DNA of 64,000 nucleotides from Metallyticus violacea. Lineage: Eukaryota > Arthropoda > Insecta > Mantodea > Metallyticidae. Location: assembly GCA_030762175.1 (NCBI GenBank), contig CM060846.1:182192541-182256540 (forward strand). The letters are read 5' to 3'. The first letter of the stretch is position 1; the number at the start of each line of letters is the position of its first letter. Positions 9,510 through 19,844 of this stretch are shown here, in pieces. Made by a program: the position numbers and the translations under genes. The notes beneath the pieces were generated by a model. The model was given only the letters and a program-made list of their open reading frames with translations. It had not been told where the DNA came from and did no database searches.

Positions 9510-9703
9510 TTGATATCAAAAGGGGTGGGGGGTGATATCAAAAGTGGTGGGAGGTGGGGGTGGGAGGTGGGGGTGGTGGTGGTGGGAGGTGGTGGTGGTG
9601 GTGGTGGTGGTGGGGGTGGTGGTGGTGGGGGTGGTGGTGGTGGTGTGGGTGTTGTGGGGGTGGGGTGTTGATATCAAAATCTCAATTTGAATTGATATCA
9701 AAA
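9510..9703. promoter_or_regulatory. Subterminal TTGATATCAAAA motif cluster
   Basis: Motifs lie at 9510-9521 (TTGATATCAAAA), 9532-9543 (GTGATATCAAAA), 9668-9679 and 9692-9703 (both TTGATATCAAAA). Two pairs flank the minisatellite. Matching motifs lie on the other side of the junction (about 9238-9280 and 9410-9445), and two are kept in the short right end of element 2 (15957-15990). Subterminal repeated palindromes are often transposase-binding sites; binding here is inferred only. Confidence 0.45.
9544..9667. repeat. G-rich minisatellite (GGTGGT/GGTGGGGGT) near the left end of element 2
   Basis: This is the mirror-type array to 9272-9410 but about 13-15 bases shorter, with a different order of GGTGGT and GGTGGGGGT units. 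It therefore is not a simple copy of its neighbour. Confidence 0.9.
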
Positions 9704-11115
9704 TTTCTGTTTGATTAAGCGATAGGAAAATCTCTGTTTGATCGAGTGTTGGATTTAAATCTCCCGAAAAAAGTGTGTGTGATCAATTAATTACGTTGTA
9801 AAAAAATGGAGAGCCCTTCCGCCACTGCGTTGGCAGTTCGCCACTGCTCGCTCCCCCCACCGCTCGCTTTCGCCGCCCGCCTCGCTTTGTTCGCCGCCCG
9901 CCTTGTGTCCCTCGCTTTGTTCGCCGCCCGCACAATGCTTTTGCGTGAATTCGGTCTTCAATGGGTGGTTTCTTATTCGTTTGTATATATTCTTTTTAAC
10001 AAAAACTCTGTATTTTCTCACACAGGGTTAGAAAAGTCAAAAACAATATGTGTGGGTTTTTCTTTACAGAGCCAACTAAAAGTTTCTTCTTTGTTCATGC
10101 GTGTTTATATTCGGGGGGCATCTTTTCTTCTTCAATGTGTGGTTTCTTATTCGTTTGTATGTATTCTTTTTAACAAAAACTCTGTATTTTTCTCACACAG
10201 GGTTAGAAAGTCAAAAACAATATGTGGGTATTTTAAAAGTTCTTTTTTCTTACTAACACGTTGGCTCTCTCTGTATTTCTAAAAATCTATTATTTTCACA
10301 AGGAAACAAAACCTGTATACGTTTGCTTTTGTTCTTTTTCATGCGTGTTTTTAAAAAAGAATTCGGGGCATCTTTTCTTCTAGCAAAAACTCCCTCCGCA
10401 CACATTTCTAAAACCGACCCAATGGGTGATTTCTTTTCTTATAAATTCGATTGTATATATTCTTTTTAACAAAACTCTGTATTTTCTCACACAGTGACAG
10501 AAAAAAAGTCAAAAACAAGGGGATTCTTTTTTCTTCTTCTAGCAAACTCCCACCGCGTACCCGATGGAAGATTAAAAAAATGAATATACCTTCCCCCACC
10601 ATTTGTACGACGATTGGCTGTAGGGTTATGCATGCGCCGTAGAAACCTCCCATTCCACCTCAGTTCATTCCGTTGATTCTGTTACAGAGTCGAAAGTGCC
10701 ACACAACCAATGAGAACGGGTGGTGTGTGAAACCTGTGACGACGTTGATGTTCCTCTGTTCACTTCTGCACCAAAGGCAAGCTGTATGCGTTCAGCGCCG
10801 GTTTCATGTATGCAGCAATGAAATTCCGGACACATTCCGCAACGATGTGCTTATGAGCGGTACATAAATAGCACACGTACTTCATAGCTTCTCACAGCTT
10901 TGCTACTTCGATATCTCTCCAACGAGAAAATTTACAGAATTACCCGAGCATTTGGTCTGAGAAAAGATTATGTGTGTTACTGGCCTTTTTTATTCTAATT
11001 CAGACCAGTAAGAAGGTTCTGAAAAACCCCATATTCCCTTGGGTCACTCTGTATTTACAACGATTAATAGTCTCACAAAGTCAATCCGGTAACTTCCCAA
11101 AATTTTATCCACCTA

Positions 11116-11328
11116 GCAACGCATTCTTTTAAAATGCCGTAATTGATATTTTTGACCAAATGCTGTAGCCTTTTTTTTTTTTTGTTCTTTACAACAATCA
11201 TTACAAATCTTTTAACATTGGAGCAGCAACGCATTCTTTTAAAATGCCGTAATTGATATTTTTGACCAAATGCTGTAGCCTTTTTTTTTTGTTCTTTACA
11301 ACAACCATTACAAATCTTTTAACATTGA
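11116..11328. repeat. Tandem array in element 2 (two units)
   Basis: Only two of the GCAACGCATTCTTTT units are present (11116 and 11226), against four in each arm of element 1. The integrase-like 150-base units are absent. Confidence 0.8.
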
Positions 11329-11339
11329 GCAATTTTTCA

Positions 11340-11530
11340 ACTGAATTTATGTAAATTTATATAATTATGCATCTCAAATACATCCGATAAAGGGACCGTG
11401 AATCATAAATTATCATATCTACTTTTTCAGTGATCTTGAATCATTGTTTCTTGCACTTATAATCTTCACCAGGCATAGCTCATAGCCCAAATAAACCTAT
11501 CAGCATTAGTAAGTCTACCTTCTTTTTTAT
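11340..11530. other. Element-2-specific segment replacing the integrase-like unit
   Basis: After CAATTTTTCAAC the sequence leaves the element 1 arm for about 190 bases and returns at ATATTTTGTAAGCTCTAC. The inserted stretch has no reading frame or known motif that I recognise. Confidence 0.7.
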
Positions 11531-12179
11531 ATTTTGTAAGCTCTACTCTGATGAATTTTCATCACTAGAAATGCCACGTTCAGTCATATTTTCTCTTGGT
11601 CTGAGAAAAGATTATGTGTGTTACTGGCCTTTTTATTCTAATTCAGACCAGAAACTTTCAAAATGACTTGTGGTATGACATTGAGTGCAAAAAATCAGAT
11701 CTCTTTTCAAAGCATTCACTGAAATTCATTGGTTCCTATGGTTCCTACTGAAGACTTCATCCACTATTGGTATCTTGTGGTTCGATGAGAATAAGTGATA
11801 CCTACCCACTCAGCAACAAGCCAAGCCACTGCGATGTCTTTGTATGTTGTGATGATATTATTATTTTCAATACTACAAAACTTCACTTTAGACACAGAAA
11901 ATAGTTTGTATAAATATATTTTTTATTTAAATTAAATAAAATGTGACGAGAGTTTACATTTTTACCGTTATATCTTATCTTTATTAGCCTGCTGATAATG
12001 TTTTTGAGAAAATTAACAACCAAAAACTGCAAAACATTGTAATTTAATATATTTCTTGAACAAACTGAATTACAATAATCCTTTAGAAAGTTTAATGTGT
12101 CAGGTAGTAATTAACAATTCGTGACATTAGATTTCGGAGTCAAAGCTGATTTAAAACAAACTAAAAACTAAAAAACATA

Positions 12180-12363
12180 CCTTCCGAAGGAAGCCATACT
12201 TAGGATTTTTACGCCCGAAAAAAAAAAAAAAGAAATCCATTGATCATGCCCGGGATCGAACCCTCTATTTTGAGTTTAGGAGGCAAGTAGGTTACTACTA
12301 CACCACTAGCACCAATTTACAGTTTTTGTAATCAGTGATGATATTATTATTTTCAATACTACA
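12180..12363 (-). repeat. SINE-derived segment in left arm of element 2
   Basis: Same segment as 3263-3446, with B-box GGTTCGATCCCGGGC and an A-box on the minus strand and a longer A-run (A14). The second copy seen in element 1 is missing here. Confidence 0.65.
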
Positions 12364-12708
12364 AAACTTTTTTCCTGCTTGTTTAAATGACAACGTATTA
12401 AAGAAAAATAAAACTAATTAAATGTAAAGGCATTGTGCATACACGCTAAAGCAGTGGATTTTATACTTTAGCATTCGTTTTTCTCTGAAGTTTGTTATTT
12501 GAACTCTCATCGTTCTTCCCGCCAACTCTTCGTATGTGTCTTTTAAAAATAATATTTTATTGTTCAAAGTAAATATTAACAACAGTTTCATTGCACACAT
12601 TTAAATGGGAGTAAGTTTTCTGAAATATGTATGTTTTATGTTGTTTTCAGAAAAATCCACATTGCTTTAACTGTTTATTAATAGTCCGCATGACTGAACA
12701 TTTTATAT

Positions 12709-13303
12709 ACAGAGGGTGCCAAAAATGTATGCACACTTTCACAGTAGATATCTATTTAATATATTTCAAAGTTGGACCGAAAAACAACAGTAATGTATAG
12801 TATAATGTTCTGTAAATAGATGTGATTCACATTTTAATAGCGTTGCTACGTGACAGGTACATGAACAATGAACAAATGAAGCCAAGATTATCTCGTATGA
12901 TATTCTGTAAACAGATGTGACTCGCATTACGTTGTTACAACAAAATGGAACCAAGATTATCGTTTGAACAGTGGAAAGTGGTTTTGGAAAACCGAGAATG
13001 TTGAAGTTCCAAGGCAATGGAGACGTGTGTACAGAACGGAACCGTCAACGCGATATCAATTGTACACATTCAAGACAAATTTGAGATTCATGGTACCGTA
13101 TGCGATGTTCACAAAGGCAGATCTGGAGACCTCGCACAGCAACAAGCCCCGCGTCCTCGGCTATGATTTTGAACACCCACCGCAGAAATCTACAAAGCAA
13201 TGTGTACGTGAGACTGTTGCCTAACGGAACAGCGCCCAATGCAGCTAGCCAGCGTATAAAAATAAAACGAAGCTCAAGCTCAATGAGGATCGCTGCAGGA
13301 TGA
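12709..13303 (+). pseudogene. Mariner-like remnant (DUF4817-type) in left arm of element 2
   Basis: This is longer by about 57 bases than the copy in element 1 and less broken in the HTH region. One frame reads KWFWKTENVEVPRQWRRVYR followed by TEPSTR, the characteristic DUF4817 block, then shifts to GRPRTATSPASSA-like residues near 13125. The terminal repeat begins at 12709. The catalytic domain is absent. Confidence 0.75.
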
Positions 13304-13601
13304 GTCGACAAGTATTTGTACATTACTTAACATAATATTTTAATTTATGTAATTTCTTTCCTTATTTGCATCAGATTTATAACAGATTATTGCAACCAAA
13401 GTATATTTATTAATTTTTTTCATCAAATCTAGAGAAATTTTCCCGCAGAAGTGTCATTATTTTAATGTTTCTTTTGAGATTTACTTTGTCTACTACCATT
13501 TTTTCACAAAACTTTCTGGTGTTCTACGTGAACCTGCACTAAGTGTAAATTGTCATCTCAGAGTGAATATTTTTTGTGTTTTTATTAACTTTTCGAGTAA
13601 T

Positions 13602-14382
13602 TTTTCTTCTATATTATTCCAAAGTATTTCGGGGGCCAAGTTTATATATATACATACACATTATGTTCCAGAATCGCCGTATAATTTTCCGGAATTGGCC
13701 ATACAATAGCGCCATAAAAGGCTAGTTCAACAACCTTCAATACCTGACTACTGAGAACGTGTTAGATACTTTGTACATACACTCGTGTTTTCTTTGCAAA
13801 GTGTTGCCTTTGTTTCACTAACTAACGTTAAATTTAGAAATTCAGAATCACTAATAGATCAAATATATCGTAATTAATTTAGGTACCAAAGTAGAGAGTA
13901 AAATAAACGTACATTAATAACTGTGTAACATTGAATACTAGTTTTGTAATTTATTCGGTAATAGGAAAGTTAAAGAAAATTTTAAAAATACACCTAACGT
14001 GTAACTTTGTTCATCCCCAAAACCCCTGCATGTGCAACCAATATGTTATGCATGCCATGAAAGTTCATGAGGGTATAACAAAAGGCACGTCAATTCTGGA
14101 ACACAGTGTATATGTAGGTGTGTTTATATAACTTTTTCTCTCTCCTAATTCCATATCCCTAAATTTCTCTGTTTCTCAGTTTGTGTTTTTTTTCAATCGT
14201 TTTGCCTTTATTATGGTTTAATTTGATTTCTCATTCTAAATTAACATCTGTTGGTGTTTTAAAAGTTTTTCATGCTGCTGCTGCTGCTACTTTAAGTTCA
14301 TATATTTTAAACGTGTGTTGTTGTTTATGTATGTTTTATAATTTTATGTTTCCATCTTCTGCAAACTAAATAGCTAAATAGC
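13602..14382. other. 781-base loop of element 2
   Basis: This is unpaired sequence between arms that pair up to GAGTAAT (13595-13601) and ATTACTC (14383-14389). It includes a CTGCTGCTGCTGCT run near 14273 and, at about 14300-14373, the near-identical counterpart of the whole 72-base loop of element 1. Two short open frames (13931-14131, 14181-14369) have no recognisable domain and are unsupported as genes. Confidence 0.75.
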
Positions 14383-14680
14383 ATTACTCGAAAAGTTAAT
14401 AAAAACACAAAAAATATTCACTCTGAGATGACAATTTACACTTAGTGCAGGTTCACGTAGAACACCAGAAAGTTTTGTGAAAAAATGGTAGTAGACAAAG
14501 TAAATCTCAAAAGAAACATTAAAATAATGACACTTCTGCGGGAAAATTTCTCTAGATTTGATGAAAAAAATTAATAAATATACTTTGGTTGCAATAATCT
14601 GTTATAAATCTGATGCAAATAAGGAAAGAAATTACATAAATTAAAATATTATGTTAAGTAATGTACAAATACTTGTCGAC

Positions 14681-15275
14681 TCATCCTGCAGCGATCCTCA
14701 TTGAGCTTGAGCTTCGTTTTATTTTTATACGCTGGCTAGCTGCATTGGGCGCTGTTCCGTTAGGCAACAGTCTCACGTACACATTGCTTTGTAGATTTCT
14801 GCGGTGGGTGTTCAAAATCATAGCCGAGGACGCGGGGCTTGTTGCTGTGCGAGGTCTCCAGATCTGCCTTTGTGAACATCGCATACGGTACCATGAATCT
14901 CAAATTTGTCTTGAATGTGTACAATTGATATCGCGTTGACGGTTCCGTTCTGTACACACGTCTCCATTGCCTTGGAACTTCAACATTCTCGGTTTTCCAA
15001 AACCACTTTCCACTGTTCAAACGATAATCTTGGTTCCATTTTGTTGTAACAACGTAATGCGAGTCACATCTGTTTACAGAATATCATACGAGATAATCTT
15101 GGCTTCATTTGTTCATTGTTCATGTACCTGTCACGTAGCAACGCTATTAAAATGTGAATCACATCTATTTACAGAACATTATACTATACATTACTGTTGT
15201 TTTTCGGTCCAACTTTGAAATATATTAAATAGATATCTACTGTGAAAGTGTGCATACATTTTTGGCACCCTCTGT
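14681..15275 (-). pseudogene. Mariner-like remnant in right arm of element 2
   Basis: Reverse complement of 12709-13303 with the same frame breaks; the inverted-repeat-like end is at 15256-15275. Confidence 0.75.
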
Positions 15276-15620
15276 ATATAAAATGTTCAGTCATGCGGAC
15301 TATTAATAAACAGTTAAAGCAATGTGGATTTTTCTGAAAACAACATAAAACATACATATTTCAGAAAACTTACTCCCATTTAAATGTGTGCAATGAAACT
15401 GTTGTTAATATTTACTTTGAACAATAAAATATTATTTTTAAAAGACACATACGAAGAGTTGGCGGGAAGAACGATGAGAGTTCAAATAACAAACTTCAGA
15501 GAAAAACGAATGCTAAAGTATAAAATCCACTGCTTTAGCGTGTATGCACAATGCCTTTACATTTAATTAGTTTTATTTTTCTTTAATACGTTGTCATTTA
15601 AACAAGCAGGAAAAAAGTTT

Positions 15621-15804
15621 TGTAGTATTGAAAATAATAATATCATCACTGATTACAAAAACTGTAAATTGGTGCTAGTGGTGTAGTAGTAACCTACTTG
15701 CCTCCTAAACTCAAAATAGAGGGTTCGATCCCGGGCATGATCAATGGATTTCTTTTTTTTTTTTTTCGGGCGTAAAAATCCTAAGTATGGCTTCCTTCGG
15801 AAGG
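15621..15804 (+). repeat. SINE-derived segment in right arm of element 2
   Basis: Mirror of 12180-12363; A-box near 15675-15700 and B-box near 15723. Confidence 0.65.
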
Positions 15805-15956
15805 TATGTTTTTTAGTTTTTAGTTTGTTTTAAATCAGCTTTGACTCCGAAATCTAATGTCACGAATTGTTAATTACTACCTGACACATTAAACATTCTA
15901 AAGGATTATTGTAATTCAGTTTGTTCAAGAAATATATTAAATTACAATGTTTTGCA

Positions 15957-16025
15957 GATATCACCCCCCACCCCTTTTGATATCAATTTGATATAAAAAT
16001 CACGCGAGGAGGGATATATACTACT
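15957..16025. repeat. Right terminus of element 2 (69 bases)
   Basis: It matches the outermost bases of element 1 (about 9414-9482), including TTGATATCAATTTGATAT and CACGCGAGGAGGGATATATA, and ends CTACT. The following GGTATC (16026-16031) is a candidate 6-base target duplication; its partner would lie left of this window. Confidence 0.8.
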
Positions 16026-16960
16026 GGTATCATACATCAGTTTCCTTATCTGTGATCCAAAAGGTTTCCTCTTGAACTTTCGCATCAGACATTCCAGGGA
16101 GCCTCTTACATATGCATTTGTAACAGTTGTCATCCTTGTTTTAAAGCTTTACGAATGGTTTCATTAAACCTAATATTATATTTTTATAAAAGGCTATAGG
16201 ACATTTTTTGGGCTCACACGTCTTTCGTGATTTACGTTTTTCATTACTGGCGAGAGACTGTCTCTTTGCTTTCAATGTTTTCTTGCTCAATGATCCGATC
16301 GGGTTCTGCTATCCCATTCACATACAAAACTTGTCACTTTAATATAGCCTGATGTTGACCTAGCGGCATGCCAATAACTTTTAAATTTCCACACAACTGC
16401 CATATTATGTTCTTTGTATTTGACTTTATCTAGGAATAATTTTAAGTCCTGATATGTGTCCTTGAAGTGAACTAAACTGTAACTGGATCTACAATTGGAA
16501 TCACGCATATTTGTTTCTTTGATACAACAGTACTCCTATCAGGTGTTATTTTTGTGGAGTCTATAATATGTTTCCAATCAGCCGGCATGTATTCTGCAGC
16601 TCTCAGGCAATCACTAAACCAGAAATATTATGACAGTATGTAAGATACTCCACCTAAGAGAAATATGAAGCAAATTTCTCTTCACGGTGTCTGACCAAGA
16701 AAATTATGTTCCCGAAGTAAGGAATTTTTTTTTTCATTTTGCCTGAATCCCAATGTTTCAACAGAAATCTTTGGAAGATTTAAGCTCCTAACCATATCAT
16801 TAATTTCTGTCTGCTTGAACTCTTGAGATTGATTAAAATTCTATTCTTGAACTCTTATCGAAATCACTGCCACTCTCTTGAGAATTCGTTTCAGAATTTC
16901 CTGATTATTTTTTCAAAGGTTTCTGGTATAAAAGGCTGAAAAATACCAGGACCATGTAGT
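16026..16960 (-). pseudogene. Decayed repetitive insect protein interrupted by foldback elements
   Basis: Minus-strand frames read LKLFLDKVKYKEHNMAV, then WKFKSYWHAARSTSGYIKV and FVCEWDSRTRSDH (16287-16508), then WKQRDSLSP, MKNVNHE and, at 16026-16110, LMRKFKRKPFGSQIRKLMYDT. From memory of the family, these blocks in this order (LLGQQ.GYTKYPCFLC.WDSR, LPPLHIKLGLMK and GPQIRKLM.D) occur in a widespread uncharacterised repetitive protein of insects and other animals, probably carried by a transposon. Frames are broken by stops and frameshifts. The alignment stops exactly at the foldback terminus at 16025, so the C-terminal part should lie beyond the left end of element 1. Confidence 0.6.
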
Positions 16961-16984
16961 ATAGGTCTTTTTGCTAACAACAGA

Positions 16985-17210
16985 TCATTTTTTTTTGAAT
17001 GGTGTTTAACACCCGATTTCACTACTGAGGCACCATAGGCGGTGGACACTGATAATACATGAAATGAAATGATACATTGGAAAAAGATTTTTTTAAGGAA
17101 GGAAACGTTCCAGGCCTAAGTTTAGGGTGCCCCGCGGCATTTGCCAATTATGAGGACTGCGGAAAATCTGGAAAAAGCCTCAGTCAGGGAAAACGGTCCC
17201 TGATCTGGAT
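16985..17210 (-). repeat. SINE, Leu/Ser-tRNA-like family, 5' truncated
   Basis: Minus strand: CCCTGACTGAGGCTTTTTCC, GGCAAATGCCGCGGGG, CCTGGAACGTTTCCTTCC and GGTGTTAAACACCATTC, matching the body and tail of the SINEs at 44.9, 55.1 and 60.4 kb. The tRNA-like head is missing. Confidence 0.8.
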
Positions 17211-18379
17211 AAGTGATTTCTTTCATGTTTGTAGCCTGCAACATCGCGTACACAAAAATAGCAATCATCCACATGGTTTCGAGGTGCATGCCAAATCATC
17301 GAAATAGAAGGGCATATATATGCTATACATTTTTGGATCCATTTTTGTCCAGGTCTCAAAGTTCAAATTAAAAATAAGTTTATAAAGTTTTTAACAAATT
17401 TTATAATGTTCCGTTTTCTCTTTTAAATAACGAAATTACTACATTTATGGCAAAATATATCAGGGTTATTTTTACACTTTCTAGAAGACATATTACTTCA
17501 AATAAAATAAATCTATGAAATGCAACTGCCACTCACAAAAACATTTGCCCGGTATTTGAGCACCAACTACAAGCTCAACTCCAGGAATTGAAATGAAAAC
17601 AAGAAAAATGTTTTTGTATGTTAGATTGGTGCCATTGTTGTCAAACAATGAAATTCATAGTGTTCCTTTGCTTCAAGCAAGCACTATACACACAACTGCT
17701 TTGAAAACATTATAGATAAAATTGCTAATAGTAAGAAATTTGATCGTGTTAGGAAAAAAGGAATTGCAGGTTTGAAATCAGCATATCTGATTTAGCAATT
17801 GAGACATAGGAACCCCAGAATTATGCATACCAGCCTTATTTGAAACCTTAAAATACACATTTTTACATGAAGAAAGCCAAAAGAATTTACTTCTCTCTTA
17901 GAAATATTAATTTAATTAATTTATGACGAAACACTAATTCATCACCGAGGTTTAACTAGCATTTAGCTTTTCAGGCCTATAGAAATTTTTCTAAAAGTCC
18001 CAATCACAAAACAGTTCTTTATTCACCAAAATAATACAGACAGTTACTTGTTCCTGAACCACTGTGGTGGACAAAGTCCTAATTGAAATTCTGCTCTCTA
18101 ATGTATTTATGAGTAGAAAATTACATGGTCTTCATTAGAAAATGAAAAGAACATAATCTTTTTCTTCCGTGGACAACACATTTGAAGGATTCAATTTTAC
18201 CATCCTTGATTTTAGTATTGCTTACACACGTCGGAAAATAATTAAAAAAGCGAGAAGTCTCGTGTTTCTCCTAATTGGCAGATTATAAATCTCTGTTGAT
18301 ATTAGCAGCATCAAGCGCTTGAGTAAGAATATGGACATAGCGCTTTGTTGCACAACAAATCCTAAGAGCAAGTGCCTGC

Positions 18380-18720
18380 CTGACTGCCGATTCTAGGAGA
18401 GTTTGTGGCGGCAAAGGACGTGAACAAATGTTGCGTCATTGTCGTGTGCCAGGCTCATCCCATTCCACAGGCCTTTCCCCCAAAACCCGTTACCACCGCT
18501 TGTGGTTCCTGCATCTCTTGTTGTATGCCGACATACATCAAAATTCCAGCAAAGAGGGAAATCATTAATCCCATAGTGCGGATTCCAGTGCAGGCCATTT
18601 TTCATACCAATCATCCCAGCTACGTATAGAAGCTCCGAGCTGTGGGCAAGAGGAAAGGAAGCAAACACCCACGGCCCACTGCTGAGGAATGGGTGGACTA
18701 AAGGCTTACCCCGTCCCCTA
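18380..18720 (-). repeat. Unclassified GC-richer repeat-like segment
   Basis: This segment stands out from AT-rich flanks. On the minus strand it reads CCCATTCCTCAGCAGTGGGC at its start and carries a 91-codon open frame (18393-18668) with no known domain. Composition suggests an old interspersed repeat rather than a gene; no target duplication is visible. Confidence 0.3.
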
Positions 18721-19810
18721 TTTCTAAGCTGCTACATTCCGCCAAAATATTCAGACAAGCAGATAGATGCAATTCATAACGGCGGAAATAGCAAATATCT
18801 AGTCATCATCACGTCTTCAGAGAAGAAATACAAATCCTCAAGATTAATAGCAAGGTAGATACCACATACCACAACAGGACAAATGCTGGGGTCACGAGGA
18901 AGGTTTTAGGCGGAAATGGGTAGACATGTAATGCATGTACCTATTGTGACACTTTCCGTATTGTTACAAGGTTTTCCATAGAAACTCATTTTAACGGACA
19001 AACGGACGCTAAATCTGTTCATTTTTCAAGACAAGAGACATGCGAGTTCCTTTTATAGATGTTTTCGAAGGAATGGCGGCTTACAACACACCATCTGCAA
19101 AATGGGGATAAAAGGAGACTATGTGGTTTCTAGTTAGCGCTAAGGCATTTTAGTGTAGTAAGTGCTTCTGTTTTAAGTACCTTCATTTGGACGCGTGGCT
19201 GGCTAAACGGAGATTTGTCTGCCCTGTTTCTAACAGATTCGGTTACCTCCTCAATTTTCCCGCCTCCCCGTGTGCTGACGTTAAGTCTCTGCTGTATAGG
19301 ATTTGAAGCGTTTTGAGACCACGTGTTTCAGTGTTATAGAGAGTTAATGCTGTTATAATACCAAAAAGTTCGTATACGTTAGCACAAAGAATCTTCATGT
19401 ATAATTCCTATGTGAAAACATACTAAACTCATGTAGAGAAGTGAGACGGGATTTATAGACAAATTCCCGCTTTTCGTGTGCCTCACAGAAAAAACGGTAC
19501 GTAATCTTGTGAATAGATTTAATGAAACGGGGTCTACCCTTGATAAGAAATCGAAACCAAAACGCCATGTTCTTACAGAGTAAAATCTCGATGACATAGA
19601 GGAAAAGTTAGAACGAAGTCTAAAGAAATCTCTGAGAAAGCATGCACAGGAATTTTGCAAACCTCGGTTTGGAATGCCACTAAACTTTTAAAATTAAAAA
19701 CCTATAAAATAACTGTAGTTCAGGAATTGTAACCACGCGATAATGTAGTGAGTAGAGTTAATATCTGCATTGGTGGCTGAATAATGATAATGTGCACTCT
19801 GTTGGCCAGC

Positions 19811-19841
<31 letters not shown>
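19811..19841. repeat. Poly-T tract
   Basis: About 30 consecutive T. It could be the reverse-strand tail of a retroposed sequence, but nothing recognisable adjoins it. Confidence 0.9.

Positions 19842-19844
<3 letters not shown>

Larger units (their letters stand above)
9483..16025. mobile_element. Foldback element 2: asymmetric copy with deleted right arm
   Basis: The outer left arm repeats 1-1250 at an offset of 9737 bases, with no substitutions noticed until internal rearrangements start. Inner arms 12028-13601 and 14383-15956 are mirror images with a constant sum of 27984, that is, no indels over 1574 bases. The right arm then jumps at 15956/15957 straight to the terminal 69 bases (15957-16025), which end in ATATATACTACT. 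The counterpart of 9550-12027 is missing on the right. No transposase is encoded. Inference: a non-autonomous relative of element 1. Confidence 0.8.

Noticed and set aside
1..16025. CRISPR-like or bacterial origin for the repeat array
   Set aside because: The units are longer and unevenly spaced, with poly-T tracts, and the surroundings are clearly animal transposons.
18393..18668. 91-codon minus-strand frame
   Set aside because: No recognisable domain and an antisense frame of similar length; it looks like repeat DNA.
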